A stretch of 64,000 nt of DNA from Bradyrhizobium sp. AUGA SZCCT0176 (GTDB lineage Bacteria; Pseudomonadota; Alphaproteobacteria; Rhizobiales; Xanthobacteraceae): positions 310,001 through 374,000 of the forward strand of contig NZ_JAFCMB010000003.1 in NCBI RefSeq assembly GCF_018130145.1. Reading direction: 5' to 3'. The notes beneath the pieces are model-generated. The model ran no database searches, was not told where the DNA came from, and worked only from the letters and a program-made list of their open reading frames with translations. Position 1 is the stretch's first letter. Each line of letters starts with the position of its first letter. The translations under genes and the position numbers were made by a program. This document shows, in pieces, positions 24,942-33,177 of this stretch.

Positions 24942-25661
24942 ATGGTGAGCGTTCGGCAGTCAGGCCCCATTCCTCTCGCCGTCGATCTTTCGTGCGCAGC
25001 GGGAGAAATGCTGGCTCTCGTCGGCCCGTCCGGAGCCGGGAAGACGACCGTGCTGCGTACGATCGCGGGCCTCTACCAGCCTGCCGAAGGCTGCGTGATC
25101 AGCGGCGGCACCACCTGGTTCGACAGCGCGAAGTCGGTCGACCTTCCGCCGCATCTTCGCGGGGTCGGCCTGGTCTTCCAGTCGTACGCGCTATTTCCGC
25201 ACATGTCGGCGCTGCGCAATCTGACGGTCGCCCTGGCGCACCGACCGCCCGGCGAACGGGTTGAACGCGCCCGGGCACTTCTTCGCCTCGTTCACCTCGA
25301 CGGGCTGGAGGAACGCCGGCCCGGCGCACTTTCCGGCGGCCAGCAGCAGCGCCTGGCCGTCGCCCGCGCGCTGGCCCGTGAGCCGGATGTCCTGTTGCTG
25401 GACGAGCCGTTCTCCGCCGTCGACCGCCGGACCCGGCGCGGCCTCCACGATGAACTGCGCGAACTGCGGAAATCCGTTTCGGTGCCGACGATCCTCGTCA
25501 CGCACGATCTCGACGAGGCCGCGGCGCTCGCCGACCGTCTGTGCGTGCTCGACGCCGGCAAGACCTTGCAGACCGGCCGTCCCGCCGATGTGCTGGGTGC
25601 GCCCGCAAGCCGGCGGGTGCGAGAAGCCTTGGACTTCCCCTCGGGGGAGACAGATGGCTGA
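24942..25661 (+). CDS. modC: molybdate ABC transporter ATP-binding protein, short form
   Basis: 239 residues: Walker A GPSGAGKTT, Q-loop FQSYALFPH, signature LSGGQQQR, Walker B VLLLDEPFS and His switch VTHD. It stops after the nucleotide-binding domain, so the C-terminal molybdate-sensing TOBE domain of full ModC is missing. A GTG at 24921, overlapping the modB stop, is an alternative start. It overlaps the next gene by 8 bases. Confidence 0.9.
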   Translation: MVSVRQSGPIPLAVDLSCAAGEMLALVGPSGAGKTTVLRTIAGLYQPAEGCVISGGTTWFDSAKSVDLPPHLRGVGLVFQSYALFPHMSALRNLTVALAHRPPGERVERARALLRLVHLDGLEERRPGALSGGQQQRLAVARALAREPDVLLLDEPFSAVDRRTRRGLHDELRELRKSVSVPTILVTHDLDEAAALADRLCVLDAGKTLQTGRPADVLGAPASRRVREALDFPSGETDG

Positions 25662-26490
25662 ACAGGTCAGACCGCCGGTTTTGATCCGCGGAACGGGGGA
25701 TGTCGGTTCGGCCGTCGCCGTCCTGCTCTTCCGCCGCGGTTACCCCGTAATGTTGCATGACGACGCAGCTCCGGTCGCCCCACGCCGTGGCATGGCCTTC
25801 ACCGACGCGGTGTTCGACGGCGGGGCGACGCTCGACGGGGTCAGCGCGCAACGCTTCGACCGCCCGGCCGACTTGAGCGAAGCGATGATAGCAGGCCACG
25901 TCATCCCGGTTACCGTCCTGCCTTTCACTGAGGTGCTGCGAGTCTCGAATTGGTTCGCACTCGTCGACGCCCGTCTGCGCAAGCGATCCATTCCGGATCG
26001 GCAGCGCGGGATGGCGCCGCTCACGATAGGACTGGGCCCGAACTTCATCGCCGGCGAGCTGGTGGATATCGCGATCGAAACGGCCTGGGGCGAACGCCTG
26101 GGCGACTTCGTCAGCACCGGAGCGACGCTGCCGCTGGCAGGCGAGCCGCGATCTCTCGGCGGAGTCGGCCGCGCCCGGTTTATCTACGCGCCGGTGGCCG
26201 GACGCTTCGAGACCATGGCGCGCATCGGCGAAAGCATAGCTGCGGGCCAAATTGTCGGACGTATCGGATCGGTTGAACTGTCCGCCCCACTGTCCGGGGT
26301 TATCCGGGGCCTTACCCGAAGCGGCGTTTCCGTCGCCCAAAACACGAAAATCATCGAGGTCGATCCGCGCGGCGATCCTTCGAATGCTTTTGGCATCGGC
26401 GAACGGCCGCGCCGGATCGCGGAGGGCGTGTGCCGTGCAATCGGCGACATCCGGTCGACAGCAGGAGCGACGCATGACCCCGGCAATTGA
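25654..26490 (+). CDS. molybdenum hydroxylase maturation protein, YqeB/EF2563 family
   Basis: 278 residues with an N-terminal Rossmann motif VLIRGTGDVGSAVA and the family core TIGLGPNFIAGELVDIAIET, then GRARFIYAPVAGRF. Members are tied to maturation of molybdenum hydroxylases (XdhC-like role or selenium-dependent forms). Its place after modABC, and a molybdenum hydroxylase (IorAB type) at 54.5 kb, fit that role. It overlaps modC by 8 bases and the TauE/SafE frame by 17. Confidence 0.8.
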   Translation: MAEQVRPPVLIRGTGDVGSAVAVLLFRRGYPVMLHDDAAPVAPRRGMAFTDAVFDGGATLDGVSAQRFDRPADLSEAMIAGHVIPVTVLPFTEVLRVSNWFALVDARLRKRSIPDRQRGMAPLTIGLGPNFIAGELVDIAIETAWGERLGDFVSTGATLPLAGEPRSLGGVGRARFIYAPVAGRFETMARIGESIAAGQIVGRIGSVELSAPLSGVIRGLTRSGVSVAQNTKIIEVDPRGDPSNAFGIGERPRRIAEGVCRAIGDIRSTAGATHDPGN

Positions 26491-27274
26491 GACCCAACGT
26501 AACCCCGTGTCCGCCTTCCTCGGCGGCGCCGTCATCGGCACCCTCGGCGGGTTGATCGGGCTGGGTGGCGCCGAATTCCGGCTGCCGCTGCTTATCGGCA
26601 TGTTCCGCTTCCCGGCGCTTGAGGCGGTGATCCTCAACAAGACCATGAGCCTGATCGTGGTTGCGACCGCGCTGCTGTTCCGGTCGCGGGCCGTGCCGTT
26701 CGCCGACGTCGCTGCGAACTGGCCGATCATCGTCAACCTGCTGGCGGGCAGCCTGATCGGCGCATGGATGGGGGCTGCATGGGCGACGCGCCTCAAGTCG
26801 GAGACCCTCTACCGGGTCATTGCCACGATGCTGGTGTTGATCGCCATCATCCTGATCCTGGGCCATGACGCGACCGTCGGTTAGACCTGGCTGACGGGCG
26901 CAGCCCAAGCCGTCGCCGGTGTCGTCGCCGGCTTCATCATCGGCGTCGTGGCCTCACTGCTCGGCGTCGCTGGCGGCGAACTGTTGATCCCGACGTTGGT
27001 GCTGCTGTTCGGCGCCGACATCAAGCTCGCGGGCAGCCTGTCGCTCGCCGTCAGCCTGCCTACGATGCTGGTCGGGTTCACGCGCTATACCCGCGATCAG
27101 AGCTTCATAGTCGTCGGGCGGAACAAGATTTTCCTGCTGGTGATGGCGGCGGGATCGATCGGGGGCACGTTCATCGGCGGCCAGTTGTTGGGATTGGTGC
27201 CGGCCGGCACGCTATTGCCGCTGCTCGCCGTCATCCTGCTGGCCTTGGCCTACAAGGTTTGGCAGCACAAATAG
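26474..27274 (+). pseudogene. TauE/SafE (TSUP) membrane transporter interrupted by an in-frame stop
   Basis: Two halves of one TSUP protein lie in the same frame, separated by a single TAG at 26882-26884. The N-terminal half has GGLIGLGGAEFRLPLLIG and four membrane segments; the C-terminal half has the matching SLLGVAGGELLIPTLVLLFG (positions 26954-27013) and four more. Both TSUP signature repeats are intact, so a single nonsense change broke the gene recently, or the TAG is read through at low level. CAGGAG precedes the ATG. TSUP proteins carry sulfite, sulfonates or related anions. Confidence 0.8.
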
Positions 27275-27350
27275 CGGCGACGTCTCCGTGGGATCGGGGT
27301 TCAATCCCAGTCGCAGCGTCGTGCATGTCGGCGCGCTAACGTCCTCCCTT

Positions 27351-27439
27351 CGACGCCATGCTGTCGGTCGCGCAGCGGCTGCGTGAATGCGGTCGTATCG
27401 ACGGAGCGGAGGTCGCCGACCGGATCTCGGCATGCTCCC
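27351..27439 (+). repeat. 89-bp direct repeat, copy 2
   Basis: Second copy of the FtsH-like gene 3' end, 88 of 89 bases identical to 22485-22573. After it, the open frame ends CSLAARGMPA, unlike the CSHTAIRVSA of copy 1, so the downstream flanks differ. It marks the right boundary of the molybdate block. Confidence 0.9.
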
Positions 27440-27485
27440 TTGCCGCACGCGGCATGCCGGCCTGAACCCGTCAGATCGTGGGCGG

Positions 27486-28160
27486 TCAGCCGCGTTGGCG
27501 CTTAGCCTTCTTGGGCGGCGGCTCCGTCGGAGGAACGCGGCTGGGAAAGTACCAGCCACCTTGCTTGCTGATCGGCGCGCCCCTCCCTGTCCAACGGCGG
27601 AGGTACGCGTCCCAGATTCGCCACTCCGGATCTTCCTCACGAACGAAAAAGCGTCCCTTGAAACCTAGGTCGATAATCGGATGCCCCATCGCGATGCGGA
27701 ACTCCGTTCGGTCGATCCCCAACTCGACGAAGCAATCTTCAAGCGTGTTGTTGTTGTCGACCGCGTCGTTCATAGCCGACAGCGAGACACCAGCCCGCAT
27801 GGCCCGCCTCAACAACCCCAGGACTTCGTTATCGCTTTCTTCGTAGTAGAACTTCAGGCGCATCCTGCCACGAATTAGATAGCAGGCCTTCATTCCGGGC
27901 TCGCGGTCTTCGGCGCGCTCGACGGCAGCGTACTTGGGAACGTCTCGAATATCCGGAGGCAAGCGCTTGCCATCCTCAGAGAAACGGGGAGCAGATGCCA
28001 ACTGCACCGCGTCCGCGACGCGCCCGAAGCCGAACTTTTCAATCCAGTCCGCGAACGCATCGCTCCAGCCCGGGCCGAGGGGGTCGTTACCCCACGCCTT
28101 GTGCTCCCACATTCGGCGCAATTGTTGCGCCGCTGCCGAGGACTCCGAATTTGAGCGCAT
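27486..28160 (-). CDS. hypothetical protein
   Basis: 224 residues from ATG 28160. N-terminal half: MWEHKAWGNDPLGPGW and a helical region; C-terminal half: RLKFYYEESDNEVLG, then a basic tail PPPKKAKRQRG. No family recognised. The basic tail and Trp-rich patches suggest nucleic-acid binding. It stands between the repeat copy 2 and the Cap15-like gene. Confidence 0.6.
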   Translation of the reverse strand: MRSNSESSAAAQQLRRMWEHKAWGNDPLGPGWSDAFADWIEKFGFGRVADAVQLASAPRFSEDGKRLPPDIRDVPKYAAVERAEDREPGMKACYLIRGRMRLKFYYEESDNEVLGLLRRAMRAGVSLSAMNDAVDNNNTLEDCFVELGIDRTEFRIAMGHPIIDLGFKGRFFVREEDPEWRIWDAYLRRWTGRGAPISKQGGWYFPSRVPPTEPPPKKAKRQRG

Positions 28161-28614
28161 CGCTCGCCCACCTGTGGAAAACCGGTTTGATTCGTGTGCG
28201 ATTCTACAAGCGGGCGACTCCCACGATCTAGCTATGCCCAAGCACCGATTGGCAAAAAAATATCTGTTTCCACGATGCTGTGAGGCTTGCGCTCGATCGG
28301 TGAACACCGGGGAAACTTGATTCGGCGTAACGGCGTTTTCGCGAGCTGGGCGCAAACTTCACTAGAGGATTTAATGCGTCGCAAGGTCGGCCGAGACGAT
28401 CAGCGCGCCATAGCCCTAGTCGCATTTTTTCGACGCTACAATCTATCTGCCCCAGCCGCGCTTAACTGAACCCAAGCATCGCCGAGAGTATCGCGGCCGC
28501 TGCCAGAAGGCTGGTCGTGCTGCGACTGTCCATCATGGTGCATCAATCTCCACACCGTTGTCAGTGCGTTCTGCGAATGTTCGATTGCTCCAGGCCCCCG
28601 CGGGGGCTACCTCG
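28161..28614. other. intergenic region downstream of the Cap15-like gene
   Basis: 454 bp with short frames only. No terminator, RNA gene or repeat that I can support. Confidence 0.4.
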
Positions 28615-29196
28615 TCAGTTCGAAGTGTCCCAGCGTCTGTCGGCTGGTGAAGTAGTTCCGCTTAGTCGATTATGCCCGACATCCGATAGCTTCAGGATTG
28701 CGGATCCTTCATACGAGGGGCCGGCATCGAGACTGACCTTCTTTGGCACTACACGATAGACGTAGTAAAGCGTCGGCCTTCCGGATTCGGGATCGCGCCT
28801 GGCGAGCGCGATCAAAGTCTCCGAGTCCGAATCCCTAGAATAGACCTCCATGCTTATCCGCAGGAAATCCTGCTTGATCTGCGCTCTCGCGGGCACGACC
28901 CCGCTCGTGTCGGTGCCCTGCCAGTGAATCTTCATCTTCCATGCGCCGTTCAGATCGGGAAAAATCAGGTTGTTGAGTACCGGAAACAGTGACCAAATGC
29001 GCTTCCAGCCGACGTACACCAAGAACAAGATGATCAGGTTCAACGCTGTGCCACCGGACACCGCAATACTCACGCTCGACCTGAGCGTCGGCTCGTCACC
29101 AAATCTCCAAACGATGGCTACTATGAGCGCAACGCAAACGCCGTAGCACACGGCGATCGCTCCGATCACGCGAGTAATGGGTAGAACGCTGATCAA
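28615..29196 (-). CDS. two-TM beta-barrel effector, Cap15-like (S-2TM-beta)
   Basis: 193 residues from TTG 29196. Two membrane helices (about 7-29 and 42-62) are followed by a strand-rich domain with the Cap15/S-2TM-beta pattern: PDLNGAW, a run ending AQIKQDFLRISMEVYSRDS, TLYYVYRV, YEGSAILKL and NRLSGTT. In CBASS, Cap15 binds a cyclic dinucleotide, oligomerises and disrupts the inner membrane. GAGGA lies 6 bases before the TTG, which overlaps the stop of the DisA_N-like gene, so the two are coupled. An upstream TTG at 29232 is possible. The C-terminus is complete but short after the last strand. Confidence 0.7.
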   Translation of the reverse strand: MISVLPITRVIGAIAVCYGVCVALIVAIVWRFGDEPTLRSSVSIAVSGGTALNLIILFLVYVGWKRIWSLFPVLNNLIFPDLNGAWKMKIHWQGTDTSGVVPARAQIKQDFLRISMEVYSRDSDSETLIALARRDPESGRPTLYYVYRVVPKKVSLDAGPSYEGSAILKLSDVGHNRLSGTTSPADRRWDTSN

Positions 29197-29690
29197 TTCA
29201 ATTCCTCGAAAAACACTTCCTTGCCGCCACAAAACACTGCGATGCCAAACCCCTCGCTGGCTATTCCCGACAACATGACTTTAGGAATTGCGGAACCGAA
29301 TAGAGCTGCCAGATATCGTCCACCAAAGCGCTTTGACCTGTCTATCTCGGCCCCGGAAATGATCGGCGGAGAGAAGTACTGCGCCACTTTTGTCAATCGC
29401 CACGCCGTCGAGATGACATGGAATCCATCATGGTGCTCGCTGCGCCGCGATGCAATCTCCACCAATCGAGATACCAAGTCCTGTCCGTCAAATGCGGTCG
29501 TGACTTTAGACAGCGGCACGAAGGGAAGCACTTCCGGGTAGTCGCATACGACAATTCCAATACCGGAAAAGTCGCAGGTTCTGCGCCGCATCACGTCACG
29601 AAGAGTGTCTCGCAATCGCTCGACATGAAGCATTTCGCTTCGGTTGTAAAACTCAGACCGCGCCGGGCCTTTCCGAGAAACGAGGGCCAT
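29193..29690 (-). CDS. DisA_N-like (diadenylate cyclase fold) protein
   Basis: 165 residues whose full length follows the DAC/DisA_N pattern: GIGIVVCDYPEVL near 43-55, HHDGFHVI at 86-93 (DGA motif position), RFGGRYLAAL at 121-130 (the T/G-RHR-AA position) and IASEGFGIAVF at 143-153 (the SEE-G-I-S strand). The family makes cyclic di-AMP from ATP. Two motif changes, DGA to DGF and RHR to RYL, mean it may use another nucleotide, be regulated differently or be inactive. No second domain is present. It lies 32 bases after the TPR-CHAT gene and overlaps the Cap15-like gene, so it takes the place that a CD-NTase holds in CBASS. Confidence 0.62.
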   Translation of the reverse strand: MALVSRKGPARSEFYNRSEMLHVERLRDTLRDVMRRRTCDFSGIGIVVCDYPEVLPFVPLSKVTTAFDGQDLVSRLVEIASRRSEHHDGFHVISTAWRLTKVAQYFSPPIISGAEIDRSKRFGGRYLAALFGSAIPKVMLSGIASEGFGIAVFCGGKEVFFEELN

Positions 29691-29722
29691 TCCGATGCAT
29701 CCTCAAATTGGACCCACGGCCG

Positions 29723-32700
29723 TCAGTCACCATAGTAGACGAATGGCGCCCAGACGACCGGCCGGCGCTTCGCCGCGTCCGCGTCAAGGATAAACTCTCG
29801 CTTTGTCTCAGATAAAGCAATGGCTGGCGGTTTCTTATCCTTCACCTTGCGGAAGAAGCGCTCGACGAACTCGGCGGTACTGCCATCGAGTACCGGCCAA
29901 AGCGTCAAAATGGTGCTCGCGCTTCCGCCGGCGTAGAGCGCGAAGGGTAAACCCAAGATGCCTTCGCCCGACACCCACTTGCCCACACCTGTCTCGCAAG
30001 CGGAAATGAAGACCAAGTCGCTTCTGAAGTCGAACGCAGACAGCTCGGACGCTCGCAGGTATCCGTCCTCCTTGTCGTCCAGATTTGCCTGTGACAACAC
30101 AATGCCGCTCAGATCGGGATTCTGCTGATCGAGATACCCATGAGTCGAAAACAACACGTACCGATAGCGCTGTAGCCCACCGTCGCCCTGGAGCCGCCTA
30201 ACTGTGGCCTCCGACGCCTCGGCGCCTGAAAACAGGTTGTCGCCGGCCTTCAGACCAAACAGCGACGCAAGCTCGCTCAACTCTTTCGCCGACCCCGGCA
30301 GGGTCTGCCAGGTTGGCTGACCGGCCATGCCCTCGGTCGGACCACGCAGGGCGTCGATGCCGGAAATCGGCTTCTCCAATGGAGGCTTTACTGAGTATGT
30401 CGGGTCTCCGATCGCCAACATCGGAGATCTCTCAATCTGAGCGTAGCGCCTCAGGCGTTCCCTCGAAAGGTTCATTAGGGAAATCGACTGGATGGACGAA
30501 ATGTCGTGACTCTCGGCGAGAAAGGCCCCTTCGACTTTGAACGTGTCCAACGGAACCAAAGCAAGCGGGCCGTCTGGCGAGACGTACCATCGGCGTGCTT
30601 TCAGAATTTCGGCCGGGAGCGCCTTGAAAAGCCAAGACGAAAGCTCCTGTCTGATCTCCTCTATGTCTCCTACCAGTTTGGCATTATCGACTGCACCGGA
30701 TTCGGCGAGCTGCATGCGGAACGAACCGTCTTGTAATTTCCAGACGAGATATCTGGGCGTGCCCGGCGGCGGGTAACGCAGCCCGGCAACCCCGTCCGGC
30801 TTGGCCAAGGCGGCCCGATAGGCCTCAAGTGTCGCCGACAGATTGGCGTAGGGAGGAAGTACTACGGTGCCCCGCTGGCCTTTACCGTCGATCCAGATCA
30901 GCAGCAGATCGGGATCACCTTGCACGAAATCAAGAATTACACCGTCCTCGGTCAAGAGGGCGACGGCATCCTTTGCATCCGCCAACTTGAAGTCGACTGC
31001 TTCTCGATACAGGGGATGCTTCGAACGAAGCGAGGCATCGAGCTTGGCAAAATCCGAGGCTAGTCCGCTGCGCTGCGCTTCCATATCCGAGCGCTGCGCG
31101 ACGTCAGCTACCGTTGGAATGCGGCCGTCGAGTGCCGCTATCCTGAATTCGAGGTCGGATAAAGCAGCCCGTTCCGCCACCGGCAGAATGCTTCGTGCCG
31201 CACCGCGTGTCGAGGAAGTCTCGATGAGCGTGCGAGCCTTCGAAAGTTCCGCGACCTTCAACGCACCGTCAAAGTTTCCCAGGCGAGCTTCGAGGATTGC
31301 AAGAGACTTGTAGGCCGGCGTGATTGTCGAAAAGAAGGTTCTGCGCAGAGCGTCCGAAAGCCCACCCTCGGCTCGAAGCGTCTCGGCCGCGTCGACAATG
31401 CGGACGTAAAGAGACCTCGCTTCCTCGAAGTCGCCGTTCGCGAACAAGACGCCAGCGAGCCCGCGCATCGAAATCACCGTTGTGGCGTTGCGAGGCCCGA
31501 GGACCTGCGTACGATTAGCCACCACCTTCTCGAATTGCTGCCGCGCTTCGACCCGCTGGCCTGCGTCGCCGAGCGTGGAAGCAAGGTTATGCAGGCTCTT
31601 TATCGTTTCCGGATGCGTTTCCTTGAACAATCGGAATCTGATCGCGTATACGTCACGATGGGTAGCTATCGCTTCCGGGTAACGACCCAACGCCGCCAGA
31701 ATGGCGCCCTGATTGCTTCGTGACAGCAGGGTAAGATGATTTTCCGGTCCCAATACGGCCGTTCGCACGCGAACTGCCTCCGTAATTGCGTCCATCGCCT
31801 CGGCGTAGCGGCCTGCGCTTCGCAAGGCCAACGCCAGATTGTTCTGAACGCTAAGGCGAGCCGGATGCGTTACCGGGAGCTTGTTGACCAGCCCAGCGGC
31901 GGAGTAGCGGTAGATTTCAATGGCCTCGTCGTTTCTACCGATATCGGATAGTACCGCTGCGATGTTGTGCAATGTAGCGATGGTATCGATATTGTCGTCC
32001 CCGACCTGACTTCTCGTGTTCCGCAGTATCCGCTGATACATCGACAAAGCTTCGCCATATCGACCGGACTGATAAAGCAATCCGGCGTACTGGTGTCCGA
32101 TGTTCATCGTCGCGGGTTTGGTCTCCCCGATCGAATCCAATGCCAGCGAATAAGCCCGCTTCTCGGTGTCGAGCCCCTCGGAGACGCGTCCGCTGCGGGA
32201 CAGGGCGTCGGCCAGGTCAGCCATCGCCTCTATCGTTCTGACGTTCTTCTCCCCAAGCCGGGCAGTGAGGGATTGCGTTATTTCGCGTGATTCTTTCAAA
32301 GCATCGTCGAACTTCGATTTGTCGATGAGCTGCCTCACCATTATCGTGCGCGTAACGAGCGTGTCAGGATGGTCGGCACCTAGTACCTGGATTCGCAGCC
32401 GCAGCGCTTCCGACAACAGATCGTCGGCTTCCTGGGTACGTCCGAGTCGCCGCAGGACGAAGCCGAGGTTGTGCTCGCTTTCCAGCGTCTCCGGATGGCT
32501 CTTCGAAAGCAACTTCACCCGTCCTTCGTAGACCGGCTTCAACACGTCTTGCGCAGCGGCAAACTTAGTTTGACGAAGCAGCGCTGTTGCGAGCGTGTTG
32601 CCAAACCGCAATTTGTCACGCGCAAAGTCCTCTGAGAGCTCATCGGCCTTGACGATCACGGCGCGCATGATCTTTTCAGCGTCTGCCGCTGCCGAGGTAG

Positions 32701-33160
32701 ACATGACCAGTGCTATCCTGTCCTTCACGCGAAGCGCTCGCAAACTGTCAGGACCATCCGCTTCGGCCGCCGCTCTCAGCGCCCGTTCGAGGGCTTCCGT
32801 GGGGGAACCGTCGCCGGACACGGCCACTTTGGCGACCAGGAATAGGGTGTCGGCTATGTCCTGATTCGAAAGTCCACTGGATGCATCCAGTGCGGCCTGA
32901 GCAGGAGCCACCGCGTCGTGGAATCGGCCCTGCCCCAAAAGGTTTTCGGCACGGATTGTGGCAACGCTTCGGCGCTCCGTTTGGGAAAGCCTGGCTGACG
33001 TAGGAATACCGTTTAAAGTCGAAAGCGACTGTTCATAGGCGCCTTTTTCCAAGAGTTGACGGGCCTGCTGCAGCGTATCGTCTGCACTTTGCTGCCCATA
33101 GCCGTTCGACGCCATCAGCGTGAAGACCGTAGCTAAGACCCGTCGTTGCAAGTGAAACAT
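29723..33160 (-). CDS. exported TPR-CHAT protease-like protein
   Basis: 1145 residues. The N-terminus is a signal peptide ending GYGQQ. About 12 tetratricopeptide repeats of the kinesin-light-chain type fill residues 30-600 (repeated SRSGRY/E-A-xx-xY and LGxxHPxTL). The C-terminal CHAT (caspase-like) domain has its His in STHGYLD (about 1006) and Cys in ISACETG (about 1055), so the catalytic dyad is intact. ATG 33160 has GAGG upstream. Cytoplasmic TPR-CHAT proteins act in gasdermin and type III-E CRISPR defence; an exported form is less explained. It follows the DUF900 hydrolase by 17 bases. Confidence 0.88.
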   Translation of the reverse strand: MFHLQRRVLATVFTLMASNGYGQQSADDTLQQARQLLEKGAYEQSLSTLNGIPTSARLSQTERRSVATIRAENLLGQGRFHDAVAPAQAALDASSGLSNQDIADTLFLVAKVAVSGDGSPTEALERALRAAAEADGPDSLRALRVKDRIALVMSTSAAADAEKIMRAVIVKADELSEDFARDKLRFGNTLATALLRQTKFAAAQDVLKPVYEGRVKLLSKSHPETLESEHNLGFVLRRLGRTQEADDLLSEALRLRIQVLGADHPDTLVTRTIMVRQLIDKSKFDDALKESREITQSLTARLGEKNVRTIEAMADLADALSRSGRVSEGLDTEKRAYSLALDSIGETKPATMNIGHQYAGLLYQSGRYGEALSMYQRILRNTRSQVGDDNIDTIATLHNIAAVLSDIGRNDEAIEIYRYSAAGLVNKLPVTHPARLSVQNNLALALRSAGRYAEAMDAITEAVRVRTAVLGPENHLTLLSRSNQGAILAALGRYPEAIATHRDVYAIRFRLFKETHPETIKSLHNLASTLGDAGQRVEARQQFEKVVANRTQVLGPRNATTVISMRGLAGVLFANGDFEEARSLYVRIVDAAETLRAEGGLSDALRRTFFSTITPAYKSLAILEARLGNFDGALKVAELSKARTLIETSSTRGAARSILPVAERAALSDLEFRIAALDGRIPTVADVAQRSDMEAQRSGLASDFAKLDASLRSKHPLYREAVDFKLADAKDAVALLTEDGVILDFVQGDPDLLLIWIDGKGQRGTVVLPPYANLSATLEAYRAALAKPDGVAGLRYPPPGTPRYLVWKLQDGSFRMQLAESGAVDNAKLVGDIEEIRQELSSWLFKALPAEILKARRWYVSPDGPLALVPLDTFKVEGAFLAESHDISSIQSISLMNLSRERLRRYAQIERSPMLAIGDPTYSVKPPLEKPISGIDALRGPTEGMAGQPTWQTLPGSAKELSELASLFGLKAGDNLFSGAEASEATVRRLQGDGGLQRYRYVLFSTHGYLDQQNPDLSGIVLSQANLDDKEDGYLRASELSAFDFRSDLVFISACETGVGKWVSGEGILGLPFALYAGGSASTILTLWPVLDGSTAEFVERFFRKVKDKKPPAIALSETKREFILDADAAKRRPVVWAPFVYYGD

Positions 33161-33177
33161 GTTGCCTCGCAATCACG

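Noticed and set aside
27290..27335. tRNA-like T-arm (GGGGTTCAATCCC)
   Set aside because: The stem does not pair as a T-arm and no acceptor or anticodon arm is present; only a small TGGGAT/ATCCCA hairpin remains.
29193..29690. CD-NTase (cGAS-like) reading of the gene before the Cap15-like effector
   Set aside because: The GS-x-x-x-G and paired Asp motifs of nucleotidyltransferases are absent, while the DAC pattern fits over the full length.
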